64,000 nt of DNA, from assembly GCF_001307295.1 (NCBI RefSeq), contig NZ_CP012700.1, positions 1,367,001 through 1,431,000 of the forward strand, written 5' to 3'. Positions 25,791-35,283 of the stretch are shown here, one piece after another. The translations under genes were made by a program, and so were the position numbers. The notes below the pieces were generated by a model, which searched no databases, had not been told where the DNA came from, and worked only from the letters and a program-made list of their open reading frames with translations. This DNA comes from Sphingopyxis macrogoltabida. GTDB lineage: Bacteria > Pseudomonadota > Alphaproteobacteria > Sphingomonadales > Sphingomonadaceae. Position 1 is the first letter of the stretch. Every line of letters begins with the position of its first letter.

Positions 25791-27362
25791 TTAATTGGGT
25801 TTTGCGATCAGATGATTCAATGGGTGCTGTGCGCGGCCGTTGGCGCGCAGGCCGGTCAGCCGCTGCGACGCGACCGACCAGCGTAGCGGCGTCGCAAGCG
25901 GAATGAACGGCGTATAGCGGGCAAGCACGGCCTCGGCCTCGGCCACCTGCTGCGCGCGCTGGCCGAAATCGATGTTCGCCGTCGCCTGATCGATCAGGTC
26001 CTGCGCTTCGCGGTTGCATAGCGTGTCGCGGCGGCACGACAGGCGGCGGAGGCCCCACAGCGCATCGTCGTTGGGCATCACTTCGTCGATCAGCTTGAGA
26101 TCGGCGGTCGCATCGAGACCGACGCGGCGGCTTTCGATCCCCAGCCGCGCAAAATCGGCGGCGATATAGGCAAAGAGGATGCGTCCGCCGGGCGAATCGG
26201 GCAGCGCGATGCGCAGCGGCGCAATTTCGCGTCCCGTCCCGCGCCACGCATCGACGACTCGCTTCGCCTGGATGAGGCGCGAGGCATCGTCATAGTCGTT
26301 CCAGCCGGGAACAATCGGCGCCGGCCCGCCATCGCGCGCGTAGAGCGCGGGGCGCAGCGTCACCTGCGGTTGCCATTCGGCGAGGCCGAACGCTTCCACC
26401 AGACGGTCGCGGCGGATCGCGCGCGACAGCGCTTCGCGGTTGACGTCGGTGGTCAGGAAGCCGTCGGCGTGGAGGAAGGTCAGGCCGAAAAGCCCGGGCA
26501 CGGGGTCGACGACGAGACGCGAGCGCCCGATGTTCGAGGCGACGAAATAGGGAAGGGTCGAAAAGCGGCCGCCGACGACGCCGTCGGCATAGCCGTTCTT
26601 GAACCGCGCGAGCGCGCCCTCGGGCGAGGTGCCGACGAGTTCGATCGACGCGGCGGGATCGTTGGCGGCAGCTTCCGCTTCCTCCGGATCTTCGGCGAGC
26701 GGGTCGGGAACTGGCGAAAGCAGGACCGCCCGGCCGATCCGGTGCGGCCGCATCGGACCCCAGCCCTTGCCCTTGCTGACGATCGCCATCGACGGCTGGG
26801 CCAGCAGTTCGAGCATCGCCGGCTGGGGTACCTTCAGCCGGATTTCGATGACCGTGTCGGTCATCGCCCGGATCGTCTCGATCTCCGGGAAATCGTCCTT
26901 GAGCATGTGGCGGCTGCGCGCCGCGAGATAGGAACGCAGGATGGCCGCAACCTCTTCGGCGGCAACCTTGCGGCCGTCGGCCCATTTGGCTTCGCGGAGG
27001 CGGAAGATATAGCTGCGCCCGTCGCCGGTGACCGTCCAGCGATCGGCAAGACCGGTATCGATCTGCCCTTCGCCGTCATAGCTGACGAGGCCCTGCGATG
27101 TCGCATCGAGCAGCGCGGCATTGCCGGCGGACAATTCGCCGTTCACCGGATTGGCGGCAGCGCTCAGCGGTCCGATCGCGGCGATTTTCACCGGGCCGCG
27201 ATCGCCGAACAGGCCGCAACTGGTCAGCGTGAGAGCGAACAGGGTCGCGGCAGCGGTCAGGCGGCCGCGACGTCGTGCGATCGTTGCTGCGATGGGGTGA
27301 CTGTCTCTTTCCGGCGGCATCGGCGCCATCATAATGATAAGCGGCAAAACCGGAAGGGACAT
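25791..27362 (-). CDS. ABC transporter substrate-binding lipoprotein (SBP family 5)
   Basis: A protein of up to 523 residues with a lipobox (TLTSCG; cysteine near residue 49), so it is membrane-anchored. It has the family 5 (oligopeptide/nickel-type) layout: SQGLVSYDGEGQIDTGLADRWTV, then YIFRLREAKWADGRKVAAEEV, and LSRAIRRDRLVEAFG in the middle. It would bind a peptide or similar solute for an importer, but no permease or ATPase genes lie nearby. It may be an orphan, or share membrane parts encoded elsewhere. The start is uncertain: ATGs at 27362, 27332, 27329 and 27320 are all possible, and none has a strong ribosome binding site. Confidence 0.82.
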   Translation of the reverse strand: MSLPVLPLIIMMAPMPPERDSHPIAATIARRRGRLTAAATLFALTLTSCGLFGDRGPVKIAAIGPLSAAANPVNGELSAGNAALLDATSQGLVSYDGEGQIDTGLADRWTVTGDGRSYIFRLREAKWADGRKVAAEEVAAILRSYLAARSRHMLKDDFPEIETIRAMTDTVIEIRLKVPQPAMLELLAQPSMAIVSKGKGWGPMRPHRIGRAVLLSPVPDPLAEDPEEAEAAANDPAASIELVGTSPEGALARFKNGYADGVVGGRFSTLPYFVASNIGRSRLVVDPVPGLFGLTFLHADGFLTTDVNREALSRAIRRDRLVEAFGLAEWQPQVTLRPALYARDGGPAPIVPGWNDYDDASRLIQAKRVVDAWRGTGREIAPLRIALPDSPGGRILFAYIAADFARLGIESRRVGLDATADLKLIDEVMPNDDALWGLRRLSCRRDTLCNREAQDLIDQATANIDFGQRAQQVAEAEAVLARYTPFIPLATPLRWSVASQRLTGLRANGRAQHPLNHLIAKPN

Positions 27363-27443
27363 CGCGGCCGCTCAAGGAATATCGTCCACCGCGACGTCTA
27401 ACGATCGAACCGCCATTCGCTTTTCGCCAGCAAAGGATCGCCG

Positions 27444-27851
27444 ATGAAGACCTATCACGGAAGCTGCCACTGCGGCCGCGTCGCCTTCGAGGCCGACATG
27501 GATTTCGAAGGCAGCAGCAAGTGCAATTGCACCTATTGCTGGAAACAGCGCAACTGGAACGTCGCGACGATGAAGCCTGACCAGTTTCGCCTGCTGAAGG
27601 GCGAGGAAGATCTGGGCGACTATGCGCGGAGCGGCGAGGGGTTCGAAACGCATCATCGCTTTTGCCGCCATTGCGGCACCGCGACGCACGGCCATGGCCG
27701 CATCGACGCGATGGGCGGCGATTATGTCGGGGTGCGCATCGCGGCGCTCGACGACCTGCCGGTCGAGGAATTACTCGCGGCGCCGGTGACCTATTGCGAC
27801 GGGCTTGACGACAATTGGTGGAACCCGCCCGCCGAAATCCGGCATCTTTAA
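27444..27851 (+). CDS. GFA family (glutathione-dependent formaldehyde-activating-like) protein
   Basis: A 135-residue zinc-binding protein of the GFA/CENP-V family. Cysteines expected to bind zinc appear in GSCHCGRVAFEAD, CNCTYCWK and FCRHCGTATHG. Members are named after an enzyme proposed to combine formaldehyde with glutathione, but most have no proven activity. AAAGGATC precedes the ATG. It is divergent from the peptide-binding lipoprotein and converges with the alpha/beta hydrolase gene. Confidence 0.88.
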   Translation: MKTYHGSCHCGRVAFEADMDFEGSSKCNCTYCWKQRNWNVATMKPDQFRLLKGEEDLGDYARSGEGFETHHRFCRHCGTATHGHGRIDAMGGDYVGVRIAALDDLPVEELLAAPVTYCDGLDDNWWNPPAEIRHL

Positions 27852-27857
27852 TCCGCG

Positions 27858-29216
27858 CTATTGCGGGGCGGCCGGACGCGTGATGTCGGCATCGCCATAG
27901 GTCGCGGCGAGCCTCTCCCCCTTGGCATAATCGATCAGCAGGCGAAAATAGCCCGGGGTATAGCGGGTCGACACGCGCGATCCGTCGGGCGCGCTCTCGA
28001 ATTCGGTCATGCCATGTTCGGCCTTCGGAAAGACGGCGAGGGTGATCGGCCGGCCGTCGGCGATCAGCGCCTTGATCCGCTGCGCGGTTTCGCCGGCCGG
28101 GGCGTCGATGTCCATGCCGCCGATCGCCCAGAGCTGCGGCACGGTGACCTTGCGAAGCGTCGGCATCGGGTCGTAATGGAGCGGCGTTCCGAAGCGATAG
28201 GCTTGCCCCTTGGTCCGGATCTCCTCGGCGGTCATGCCAAGGATGATATGGGTGAAATTGCCGTAGACATCCTTGTACCACGGCTCGTTCCGGTAGCGGG
28301 CCCGGACGGCGTCGAGTTCCTCGATCCCGTCGCGCATGCCGCTGGCGAAAATGCGCGTCGTCGCGGCGCCGATTTCCTGCGCTTTCGCGATCACGTCGGG
28401 GCCATAACCCTTCAGCCCCATCTGGAAGGCGATCGCCTCGCGGTCCTCGTCGGCGACCGATACCGCCAGCCCGAAGCTGACGATCAGGAAATCGACATCG
28501 GTGCGCGTCGCCGCGAGCGGCGCGATCCAGCCGCCCTGGCTCGGCCCCTGAAAACCGAAGCGCGCGCCGCGGGTGCGCGCCATGCGCCGCGCCTCGGCGA
28601 GCGCCGCCACTGCATCGTCGGCGAGCGTCGAAAAGACCTGCGTATATTTGTCGCCCGACGCCCCGGTGCCGCGCTTGTCGTAAACGAAGGCGCCGACTCC
28701 GGCGGCGGGCAGCATCCGCTGCAGCGGATTCGTGTCGCGCGCGGAGGTGAATTCGGCGCCGTGAAGCAGGACGACGATCGGCACCGGACCGTCGCCGGGC
28801 GGCAGGATAAGCCGCCCGACAAGGCGCGTGTCGTGGCTGGTGAAGCTGGTTTCGCGCGTTTCGAGCGTAATGCGCTGCGCATCCTGTTCACCGAACGCCA
28901 TGCGGTTGGCCGCGCAATCGAAGCGAACCTGTAACCCGTCGGGCCGGCCGGTCCAGCCGGTGGTGCTCGTCCAGCGGTCGCCGTCGCGCTTCAATTCGCC
29001 GCTGCTGCCGTCGATGTTGCGCCAGCGCAGCGCGCCTTCGTTCGCCGCCGCGATGTCGATAATGCCGCCGTCCGCCAGCCGATACACGCCCGCGCCGCAT
29101 TCGGCTTCGCCTGCCACAGCCGGGGTTGCGATCGCGGAAGCGGCGAGCAGCAAGCCGCAAAGCCATTCGCCCGCAATGGTGCGGCGCGGACGTCCGGAAC
29201 TTTGGAAAATCGGCAT
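27858..29216 (-). CDS. exported alpha/beta hydrolase
   Basis: A 452-residue secreted protein. A long signal peptide (residues about 15-35, AVAGEA cleavage) is followed by a beta-rich N-terminal domain of about 90 residues. The hydrolase domain has PIVVLLHGAEF, YDKRGTGASGD, and the nucleophile motif GPSQGGW near residue 222. A late acid and histidine occur in IGGMDIDAPAGE and PKAEHGMTEF. It resembles the BAAT/dienelactone-type hydrolases often called acyl-CoA thioester hydrolases, but the substrate is unknown. AAGGA precedes the ATG. It is divergent from the alanine racemase gene. Confidence 0.85.
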   Translation of the reverse strand: MPIFQSSGRPRRTIAGEWLCGLLLAASAIATPAVAGEAECGAGVYRLADGGIIDIAAANEGALRWRNIDGSSGELKRDGDRWTSTTGWTGRPDGLQVRFDCAANRMAFGEQDAQRITLETRETSFTSHDTRLVGRLILPPGDGPVPIVVLLHGAEFTSARDTNPLQRMLPAAGVGAFVYDKRGTGASGDKYTQVFSTLADDAVAALAEARRMARTRGARFGFQGPSQGGWIAPLAATRTDVDFLIVSFGLAVSVADEDREAIAFQMGLKGYGPDVIAKAQEIGAATTRIFASGMRDGIEELDAVRARYRNEPWYKDVYGNFTHIILGMTAEEIRTKGQAYRFGTPLHYDPMPTLRKVTVPQLWAIGGMDIDAPAGETAQRIKALIADGRPITLAVFPKAEHGMTEFESAPDGSRVSTRYTPGYFRLLIDYAKGERLAATYGDADITRPAAPQ

Positions 29217-29345
29217 TGCGTTCCTTGCCTGAGAGATGCGGAGGGTAAGGCGAAGAAGATGTGATTCTGCATCCTAGCGACAAAGCTGGTACGGCCAAGG
29301 CCGAAGGCAATGCCTTTGTCCGCAACATTCTGGAAAGGCAGGACT

Positions 29346-30458
29346 ATGACGGAATCCGTCCGCTCGGTGGCGATGGACGTCGACCTTTCGGCGCTTCGTC
29401 ACAACCTCGCCGTGGTGCGCGAACTTTCCGGGGACCGCGAAGTGATCGCCTCGATCAAGGCCAATGCCTATGGCTTCGGCGCCGTGGGCGTGAGCCGCGC
29501 GCTGGTCGATGCCGGGGTGCGCAAGCTGTGGACCGGCAATGTCGACGAAGCGATTGCGCTGCGCGACGCCGGGATCGACGCGGAAATCCTGCTTTTCGGC
29601 GGCATCGAGCCGCAACAGGTCGCCGACGTGCTGCGCCATGACTTCCAGCCGACGATCTTCGACGAGGTGGGGCTGGACATGCTGGCGGAGGCAGGGATGG
29701 CGGCCGGGCGCCGGGTACCGGTCTGGGTCAAGGTCGACGCAGGGCTCGGTCGCTTCGGCGTCGCGCTCGGCGGGGCCGCGGACTTCGTCGAGCAGGTCGC
29801 GCTCCGGGACGGCATCGACCTGCGCGGCGTCTATTCGCATCTCCCCTTCGGTTCGGCCGACGGTGCGAACTGGGCGCGCGAACGGAGCGCGCGGTTCAAT
29901 GCCGTGATCGACGAGCTCGGCGCGCGCGGCGTCGCGATTCCGACGACGCAGCTTTGGGGCAGTTCGGGCGTCCTCGCGGGCCTTCCTGATGCATCGAGCG
30001 CCGTCTGCGTCGGCCATGCGCTCTTCGGGCTCAGCCCGCTGGAGGCAGGGGTAGGCGTGCATTCCGAACTCCGGCCGCTGATCCGGTCGCTGTCGGCGCC
30101 AATCCTGCAGGTCGGCGGTTCGGGGGTCGAAGGCGGCGGCTATGGGGCAGGCGGCAACGGCCTGGCCGCAACGCTCGGCATCGGGCTCGCTGACGGCATC
30201 GCGAAGGCTAAGCATGGTGAAGCCGAGGTGATCATCGGCGGACGCCGTGTTCCGGTCCGGGGCTTCACGCTGGAATATCTGATGGTCGACGCCAGCGATG
30301 CCGCGTCGGCCGAACCGTTCGATGCCGCGCTGATCATCGGTACGGCGGGTGACGCCAGTGTTACGCTCGACGACTGGGCCAAATGGACCGGCGTTTCGCC
30401 GCTCGAAGTGATGATGGCGCTCTCCGACCGGATGCCGGTCCGCTACGTCGACGGATAG
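29346..30458 (+). CDS. alanine racemase family protein
   Basis: A 370-residue PLP-dependent racemase that interconverts L- and D-alanine (or a related amino acid) for cell wall synthesis or catabolism. The PLP lysine is K38 in IKANAYGFGA. VWVKVDAGLGRFGV and GVYSHLPFG match the barrel, and a likely catalytic tyrosine lies in GGGYGAGG in the C-terminal domain. The sequence departs from typical Alr at several spots (LWTGNVDEA rather than FAVA..EEA), so a different substrate is possible. GGAAAGG precedes ATG 29346. It converges with a dipeptidase-like gene, and the two may both handle D-amino acids. Confidence 0.82.
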   Translation: MTESVRSVAMDVDLSALRHNLAVVRELSGDREVIASIKANAYGFGAVGVSRALVDAGVRKLWTGNVDEAIALRDAGIDAEILLFGGIEPQQVADVLRHDFQPTIFDEVGLDMLAEAGMAAGRRVPVWVKVDAGLGRFGVALGGAADFVEQVALRDGIDLRGVYSHLPFGSADGANWARERSARFNAVIDELGARGVAIPTTQLWGSSGVLAGLPDASSAVCVGHALFGLSPLEAGVGVHSELRPLIRSLSAPILQVGGSGVEGGGYGAGGNGLAATLGIGLADGIAKAKHGEAEVIIGGRRVPVRGFTLEYLMVDASDAASAEPFDAALIIGTAGDASVTLDDWAKWTGVSPLEVMMALSDRMPVRYVDG

Positions 30459-30483
30459 ACCGGCTAGAAGGGGCGGGGGCCTG

Positions 30484-31602
30484 TCAGGCGCCCCACACCT
30501 GCTCGTAAACCCGCAGCCAGTTGCCGCCCAGCACCTTGCGGATTTCGTCGTCGGTCCAGCCGCGTTGCATCAGCCCCTGTGTCACGTTCGGCAGCTCGGT
30601 GATCTTCTCATAGCCCTTGACCATGAACATTTCGGCCGGCGGCACGGCGCTGTACGCGTCGGGCGGCCAGAGCAGCGGGTTGGTCCGGGTCAGATCCGCC
30701 CGCCCGTACATAAAGTCACATCCCAGCCCGATGTGATCGACGCCGACCAGGCGCTTCAGATAATCATATTGATCGAGATGCTTGTCCAGGCCGACCTGCG
30801 GCGTGAGCCGGATTTTCTCGTCCTTCCGGCTCCGCGCGTGGAAATCGTTGACGGCGGTCACGCCGATGACGCCCCCGCTGGCGGCGATTTGTTCGATCAT
30901 CTTGTCGGGCATGTTGCGCGGGTTGTCGGCGATCGCCCGCAAGTTGGTGTGCGAACAGATGACCGGCACCCCTTTCGACATGGCAATCGCATCATAGGAT
31001 GTCTGGTCTCCGGTGTGTCCGCCGACGTCGAGGACGATCCGCTGCTTGTGAATCTGTTCCACCAGCCGCCGGCCGGCACGGCTGAGCCCGAGCGTGGGAT
31101 CGAGCGATCCGCCGCCGAAGACGGTGGTGTTGTTGTAGATCAGCCCGCAGATCCGAAGACCGAGCTCCCAAAAGGTCCGCAAATTCTCGATCGGGGGGAG
31201 GCCCCACTCATCGGTTTCGTTGGTCAGGTAGGTGGCCGATTGCCACCCGACGAGATAGCCGATCTTGCTGTCCTGATGCGCCTGCCGGATGTCGCGCACG
31301 CTCTTTACCAGGACAAGCCGCTTTGCATGTTTGTCGAAGAAGTTCAGCATCGTGGTCGCGTTGCTGAAGCTGGACATGCCGTGACCTTGCCAGATATCGA
31401 CCCCTGCCGATTCGAGCATGTCCAGATATTCGTCGGTCATCGCCGATCCGTCGAGTTGATCGACCAGCAGCGTCGAATCCTGGAGCCGCCTCGCATCTTG
31501 CAAAGTGGCGGACCGGCGGGATGGCTGATTGGCGAAGGCGGTCGAAGCCGACATTGCCGTTGCAATGCCCAGAGAAGAAAAGAGCGCCTCTCTCCGATTC
31601 AT
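30484..31602 (-). CDS. membrane dipeptidase-like protein (M19), altered metal site
   Basis: A 372-residue exported protein. A twin-arginine-like or Sec leader MNRREALFSSLGIATAMSAS leads into an M19 renal dipeptidase fold: IGYLVGWQSATYL, LDVGGHTGDQTSYDAI, VICSHTNLRAIADNPRNMPDKM and DHIGLGCDFMYGR. M19 enzymes cleave dipeptides, often with a D-residue, using two zinc ions. Here the usual first motif (DGHxD) reads VDQLDGS and the bridging glutamate appears replaced by glutamine, while the later histidines remain. It may bind one metal or have changed function. AGGAGAG precedes ATG 31602. Confidence 0.8.
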   Translation of the reverse strand: MNRREALFSSLGIATAMSASTAFANQPSRRSATLQDARRLQDSTLLVDQLDGSAMTDEYLDMLESAGVDIWQGHGMSSFSNATTMLNFFDKHAKRLVLVKSVRDIRQAHQDSKIGYLVGWQSATYLTNETDEWGLPPIENLRTFWELGLRICGLIYNNTTVFGGGSLDPTLGLSRAGRRLVEQIHKQRIVLDVGGHTGDQTSYDAIAMSKGVPVICSHTNLRAIADNPRNMPDKMIEQIAASGGVIGVTAVNDFHARSRKDEKIRLTPQVGLDKHLDQYDYLKRLVGVDHIGLGCDFMYGRADLTRTNPLLWPPDAYSAVPPAEMFMVKGYEKITELPNVTQGLMQRGWTDDEIRKVLGGNWLRVYEQVWGA

Positions 31603-31841
31603 GCCTACTCTCCTGCCGCTTTGGTGCAATTGGCCGCGCCAGCGAGCATCGGAGCTCCTGAAGATCGCGATCAGTCTGTATCATTTGAATATAGGGCTTA
31701 GACAAGCGGCAGAAATTTCCGGCCTCAGCTTTAGAAAGCCTATCGAGGCGGACTGTTCCGGGGAAAGGCCATGAAGCAATATGGCACCGGGATTTAACAG
31801 CTTTCTATCCCGGGTGCGGGCGGTTCCTTGTCGTGAGGCGA

Positions 31842-31927
31842 TGGTGCGGACGGCGGGACTTGAACCCGCATGACACTAGGCCGGCAGATTTTAAGTCTGC
31901 TGCGTCTACCGATTTCGCCACGTCCGC
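31842..31927 (-). tRNA. tRNA-Leu (TAA)
   Basis: Read on the minus strand: acceptor GCGGACG pairs with CGTCCGC, the D arm is GGCGAAATCGGTAGACGC, the anticodon stem CAGA...TCTG holds loop CTTAAAA with anticodon TAA, and a long variable arm (about 15 bases) marks a class II tRNA. The T arm is GCGGGTTCAAGTCCCGC. CCA is encoded at 31844-31842. Confidence 0.95.
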
Positions 31928-32091
31928 ATACCATCGTCCGTCAAGCGGATGGCCGGAGAGAGGTCAAGCGGTGTTTGCGGCTGCCGCCCCCGTTGGCGAT
32001 AGTTCTTGCCAAGTCGGCAATCAGATTTTCACCAGTTTGTGGTTTTGGTGGATCGCCCGCCGCCGGGCGTGTCCCTTTTTGCGAAGATCCG

Positions 32092-32934
32092 ATGATGCAA
32101 TGGCTCCATAACAGCGTGAACGCCTGGGAAGCGGTAATTCCATTCGCGCTGTTCTTTTGTGCGCTGGCGCTTCTTACGAAGCGAAGCGCGGGCGTGGTCG
32201 CCGATGCGCGGCGCGCGGCCGGGGAATGGCGCACCAACCTGCTGATCTTCCTGTTCGACACCCTCATCGTCCTGCCATTTGTCGCGTTGCCGAGCGTCTG
32301 GATCGGCGCGCAACTGGGAGCCCCGGCAGTACTGACCGGCTTCTGGGCACAGGCCCCATGGCTGCTGACCGGCATCGCGGCGATCGTTGTCGGGGACTAT
32401 ATCGGCTATTGGCGTCACCGGCTCGAGCATCACCCGCTCTTGTGGCGCTTTCACGCAACGCATCATTCGGATCGCGAAATGAATTGGTTCTCGTTGAACA
32501 GGATGCATCCCGTAAACCGGCTGACAACGGTCACGATCGATCTTACTCTGCTTGGACTCGCCGGTTTCCCGCTCTGGGCCGTCGCGCTGAACGGACTGGT
32601 GCGTACGAGTTGGGGCTATTTCATTCACGCCGATGTGCGCTGGACGCTCGGTCCGGCGGGCAAGCTCTTCATCTCGCCCTCCGCGCACCGCTGGCATCAT
32701 GCGCGCGACGAGGCGATGGCGGGAAAGAATTTCGCCACCGTCTTCACTCTTTGGGACCGGCTGCACGGGACTTGGCGGTCTTCGCCGGTGCCGTTTCGCG
32801 ACCCGACGGGAGTGGAGGGGCACAGCGGCGGCTTCCTGTTCGAAATGTTCCAGCCGTTCGGGCTTCTTCCGAAGCGGATCGAGGAGCGCGCTGCACCGGA
32901 AGGCCGTCCGGTCGAGGTCCTGAGCAAGGCGTGA
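32092..32934 (+). CDS. sterol desaturase / fatty acid hydroxylase family protein
   Basis: A 280-residue integral membrane di-iron enzyme. The eight or more histidines of the family appear in HRLEHH, FHATHHSDREMN, and SPSAHRWHHARDE; hydrophobic segments lie at about residues 10-28, 45-70 and 80-110. Such enzymes introduce a hydroxyl or double bond into a lipid. In sphingomonads relatives act on carotenoids, hopanoids or sphingolipids, but the substrate here cannot be told. The ATG at 32092 or the one at 32095 could be the start. The open frame continues upstream through tRNA-Leu and is not coding there. Confidence 0.85.
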   Translation: MMQWLHNSVNAWEAVIPFALFFCALALLTKRSAGVVADARRAAGEWRTNLLIFLFDTLIVLPFVALPSVWIGAQLGAPAVLTGFWAQAPWLLTGIAAIVVGDYIGYWRHRLEHHPLLWRFHATHHSDREMNWFSLNRMHPVNRLTTVTIDLTLLGLAGFPLWAVALNGLVRTSWGYFIHADVRWTLGPAGKLFISPSAHRWHHARDEAMAGKNFATVFTLWDRLHGTWRSSPVPFRDPTGVEGHSGGFLFEMFQPFGLLPKRIEERAAPEGRPVEVLSKA

Positions 32935-33005
32935 AACGGGCCTGGATACAGGTCCATTGATTGCGGGCTTCACCGCGTCGCTTCTGTCGGTTAGACACCG
33001 GCGCC

Positions 33006-33947
33006 ATGGAAACAGTTCTCAGCATTTCCGGCCTCGGAAAGACCTATAAGAGCGGTCATCAGGCGCTCGCGGGCGTCGATCTCGATATCGCGAAGGGAGA
33101 GATTTTCGCGCTGCTCGGCCCGAACGGGGCGGGCAAGACGACGCTGATCAGCATCGTTTGCGGGATCGTCACGCCCAGCGCCGGAACGGTGACCGTCGCC
33201 GGGCACGACCACGCCCGCGACTATCGCGCCGCGCGGACGATGATCGGGCTGGTGCCGCAGGAATTGCACACCGACGCGTTCGAGACGGTGATGGCGACGG
33301 TGACTTTCTCGCGCGGGCTGTTCGGCAAGCCGCGCGACCCCGCTTTCATCGAGCAGTTGCTGCGCGACCTGTCGCTGTGGGACAAGCGCGGGTCGAAGAT
33401 CATGGAGCTGTCGGGCGGGATGAAGCGCCGCGTGATGATCGCCAAGGCGCTCAGCCACGAACCCGAAATCCTGTTCCTCGACGAGCCGACCGCGGGCGTC
33501 GACGTCGAACTGCGCCGTGACATGTGGAATATGGTGCGCGGGCTGCGCGAGCGCGGTGTCACGATCATCCTGACCACCCATTATATCGAGGAGGCCGAGG
33601 AAATGGCCGACCGCGTCGGGGTGATCAGCAAGGGGCGGCTGATCCTCGTCGAGGAGAAGAATGCGCTGATCAAGAAGCTCGGCCGCAAGACGCTGACGCT
33701 CAACCTCGCCGAGCCGCTGGATGCGGTTCCCGCCGACCTCGCACAGTGGAACCTCGCGCTCGCGGGGGAGGGGCATGAGCTCGTCTATGAATTCGACAGC
33801 CAGGCCGAGGCGACGGGGGTTCCCTCGCTGCTGCGGCGGATGAGCGACCTTGGTATCCAGTTCAAGGATCTCAATACGAAGCAAAGCTCGCTCGAGGATA
33901 TTTTCGTCGGGCTGGTGCACGAGACCAAAGCGGAGCAAGCGGCATGA
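33006..33947 (+). CDS. ABC transporter ATP-binding protein (ABC-2 exporter type)
   Basis: A 313-residue ATPase that powers an exporter together with the permease just downstream. Walker A is GPNGAGKT (about residue 42), the signature is LSGGM, Walker B is [10 protein letters not shown], and the switch histidine is in [11 protein letters not shown]. The C-terminal extension of about 90 residues ([14 protein letters not shown] onward) resembles the DrrA/NatA-like group. The stop overlaps the permease start by four bases. Substrates of this group range from lipids to drugs. Confidence 0.93.
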   Translation: METVLSISGLGKTYKSGHQALAGVDLDIAKGEIFALLGPNGAGKTTLISIVCGIVTPSAGTVTVAGHDHARDYRAARTMIGLVPQELHTDAFETVMATVTFSRGLFGKPRDPAFIEQLLRDLSLWDKRGSKIMELSGGMKRRVMIAKALSHEPEILFLDEPTAGVDVELRRDMWNMVRGLRERGVTIILTTHYIEEAEEMADRVGVISKGRLILVEEKNALIKKLGRKTLTLNLAEPLDAVPADLAQWNLALAGEGHELVYEFDSQAEATGVPSLLRRMSDLGIQFKDLNTKQSSLEDIFVGLVHETKAEQAA

Positions 33948-34711
33948 TTTCCAATTTTCGCGGCATCCGCGCGATCTACCAGTTCGAAATGGCGCGTTTC
34001 GGCCGTACCTTCTGGACCAGCCTGATGCTGCCGGTGATCACCACCGCGCTCTATTTCGTCGTTTTCGGATCGGCGATCGGCAGCCGGATGACCGAGGTCA
34101 GCAATGTGCCCTATGGCGCGTTCATCGTGCCGGGCCTCATGATGCTCACGATGTTCACCGAAAGCATCAGCAACGCCAGCTTCGGCATTTACATGCCGAA
34201 ATGGACCGGGACGATCTATGAGATGCTGTCGGCCCCGATGTCGCCGCTCGAACTGCTGGTCGCCTATGTCGGCGCCGCGGCGACGAAATCGGTGATCATC
34301 GGCGCGATCATCTTCGCGACCGCGCATCTCTTCGTCGATGTCCAGATCGCGCACCCGCTGCTGATGGCGGCGTTCATGGTCCTGATGGCGGTCACCTTCT
34401 GCCTGTTCGGCTTCATCATCGGCATCTGGGCGCAGAGCTTCGAGCAGCTTCAGGTGATCCCGATGCTGGTCATCTACCCGCTGACCTTTTTGGGCGGCGC
34501 TTTCTATTCGCTCGACATGCTGCCGGCGGCGTGGCGGACGATCACGCTGTTCAATCCCGTGGTCTATCTGATCAGCGGGTTTCGCTGGACCTTCTTCGGG
34601 CAGGGCGATGTCGGGATCGGCGTCAGCATGGGCGCGGTTTCGCTGTTCCTCGCGCTGTGCCTCGCGGTAATCTTCTGGATGTTCCGGACGGGATACCGCT
34701 TGAAGAATTAA
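33944..34711 (+). CDS. ABC-2 type transporter permease
   Basis: A 255-residue inner membrane permease with six predicted membrane segments, matching the ABC-2 family (for example [20 protein letters not shown] near residue 26 and [20 protein letters not shown] near residue 170). It pairs with the ATPase whose end it overlaps. The substrate is unknown. A REP-type element follows the stop and probably separates it from the convergent ihfB gene. Confidence 0.92.
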   Translation: MISNFRGIRAIYQFEMARFGRTFWTSLMLPVITTALYFVVFGSAIGSRMTEVSNVPYGAFIVPGLMMLTMFTESISNASFGIYMPKWTGTIYEMLSAPMSPLELLVAYVGAAATKSVIIGAIIFATAHLFVDVQIAHPLLMAAFMVLMAVTFCLFGFIIGIWAQSFEQLQVIPMLVIYPLTFLGGAFYSLDMLPAAWRTITLFNPVVYLISGFRWTFFGQGDVGIGVSMGAVSLFLALCLAVIFWMFRTGYRLKN

Positions 34712-34716
34712 TGAGC

Positions 34717-34794
34717 CGTCATCCCGGCGGAGGCCGAGATCTCGCCGGTGCGTCCAGATGAGAGCACGAGACCCCGGCCTTCGCCGGGGTGACG
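34717..34794. repeat. REP-type inverted repeat, related to the glyS insertions
   Basis: The right arm CCCCGGCCTTCGCCGGGG (34773-34789) is identical to an arm of the second glyS element. The left arm CCCGGCGGAGGCCGAGATCT has drifted. The outer ends CGTCATCCC and GGGGTGACG match those of the element at 22965. It lies between convergent genes, where it could end transcription from both sides. Confidence 0.75.
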
Positions 34795-34808
34795 ATAAAA
34801 AGACGACC

Positions 34809-35087
34809 TCAGTCGTTCAGCCGCTCGCGCATTTCCTTGCCGGGCTTGAAATAGGGCACCGCCTTGGCCTTCACCGCGACGGGTGCGCCCGTGCGCGGGT
34901 TGCGGCCGGTGCGTGATTCGCGGCTGCGGGTCGAAAATGCCCCGAATCCGCGCAGTTCGACGCGGCCCCCGGAGGCGAGTTGATCGACGATCGAGTCGAA
35001 AAAGGCATCGACGATGCGCTCGACCTCCTCAAGGCGCAGGTCGCTGTTTTCGCTTGCGATCTTTTGAACCAGTTCCGACCGGATCAT
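34809..35087 (-). CDS. ihfB: integration host factor subunit beta
   Basis: A 92-residue DNA-bending protein. It starts [18 protein letters not shown] and has the beta-arm motif [21 protein letters not shown], diagnostic for the IHF/HU fold and closest to IhfB. With IhfA it bends DNA at specific sites and assists transcription, replication and site-specific recombination. It lies downstream of rpsA on the same strand, as in many proteobacteria, but a strong terminator between them (35223-35258) implies its own promoter. Confidence 0.95.
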   Translation of the reverse strand: MIRSELVQKIASENSDLRLEEVERIVDAFFDSIVDQLASGGRVELRGFGAFSTRSRESRTGRNPRTGAPVAVKAKAVPYFKPGKEMRERLND

Positions 35088-35222
35088 GAGCTTCCCCTAA
35101 TTATCACGCACCCCGCGGATGCAGGCTATCCGGTCGTTGCCGGCTTGCTTGCGTGAGACCCCTCCCAACGCGGTGCGGAGAGTATCATGAATCATTATCC
35201 GGTCAAAATATATCGCGGCAGC

Positions 35223-35258
35223 AAAAAGGCCCGCAGAGGGACACTCTGCGGGCCTTTT
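35223..35258 (-). terminator. intrinsic terminator of rpsA
   Basis: On the minus strand an 11-base GC-rich stem, GGCCCGCAGAG paired with CTCTGCGGGCC around a TGTCC loop, is followed by TTTTTGC. It lies 25 bases after the rpsA stop and is a clear rho-independent terminator. The symmetrical AAAA on the other side would let it work both ways. Confidence 0.9.
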
Positions 35259-35283
35259 GTTTCGCCTGACGGCAGCAGGAGGA

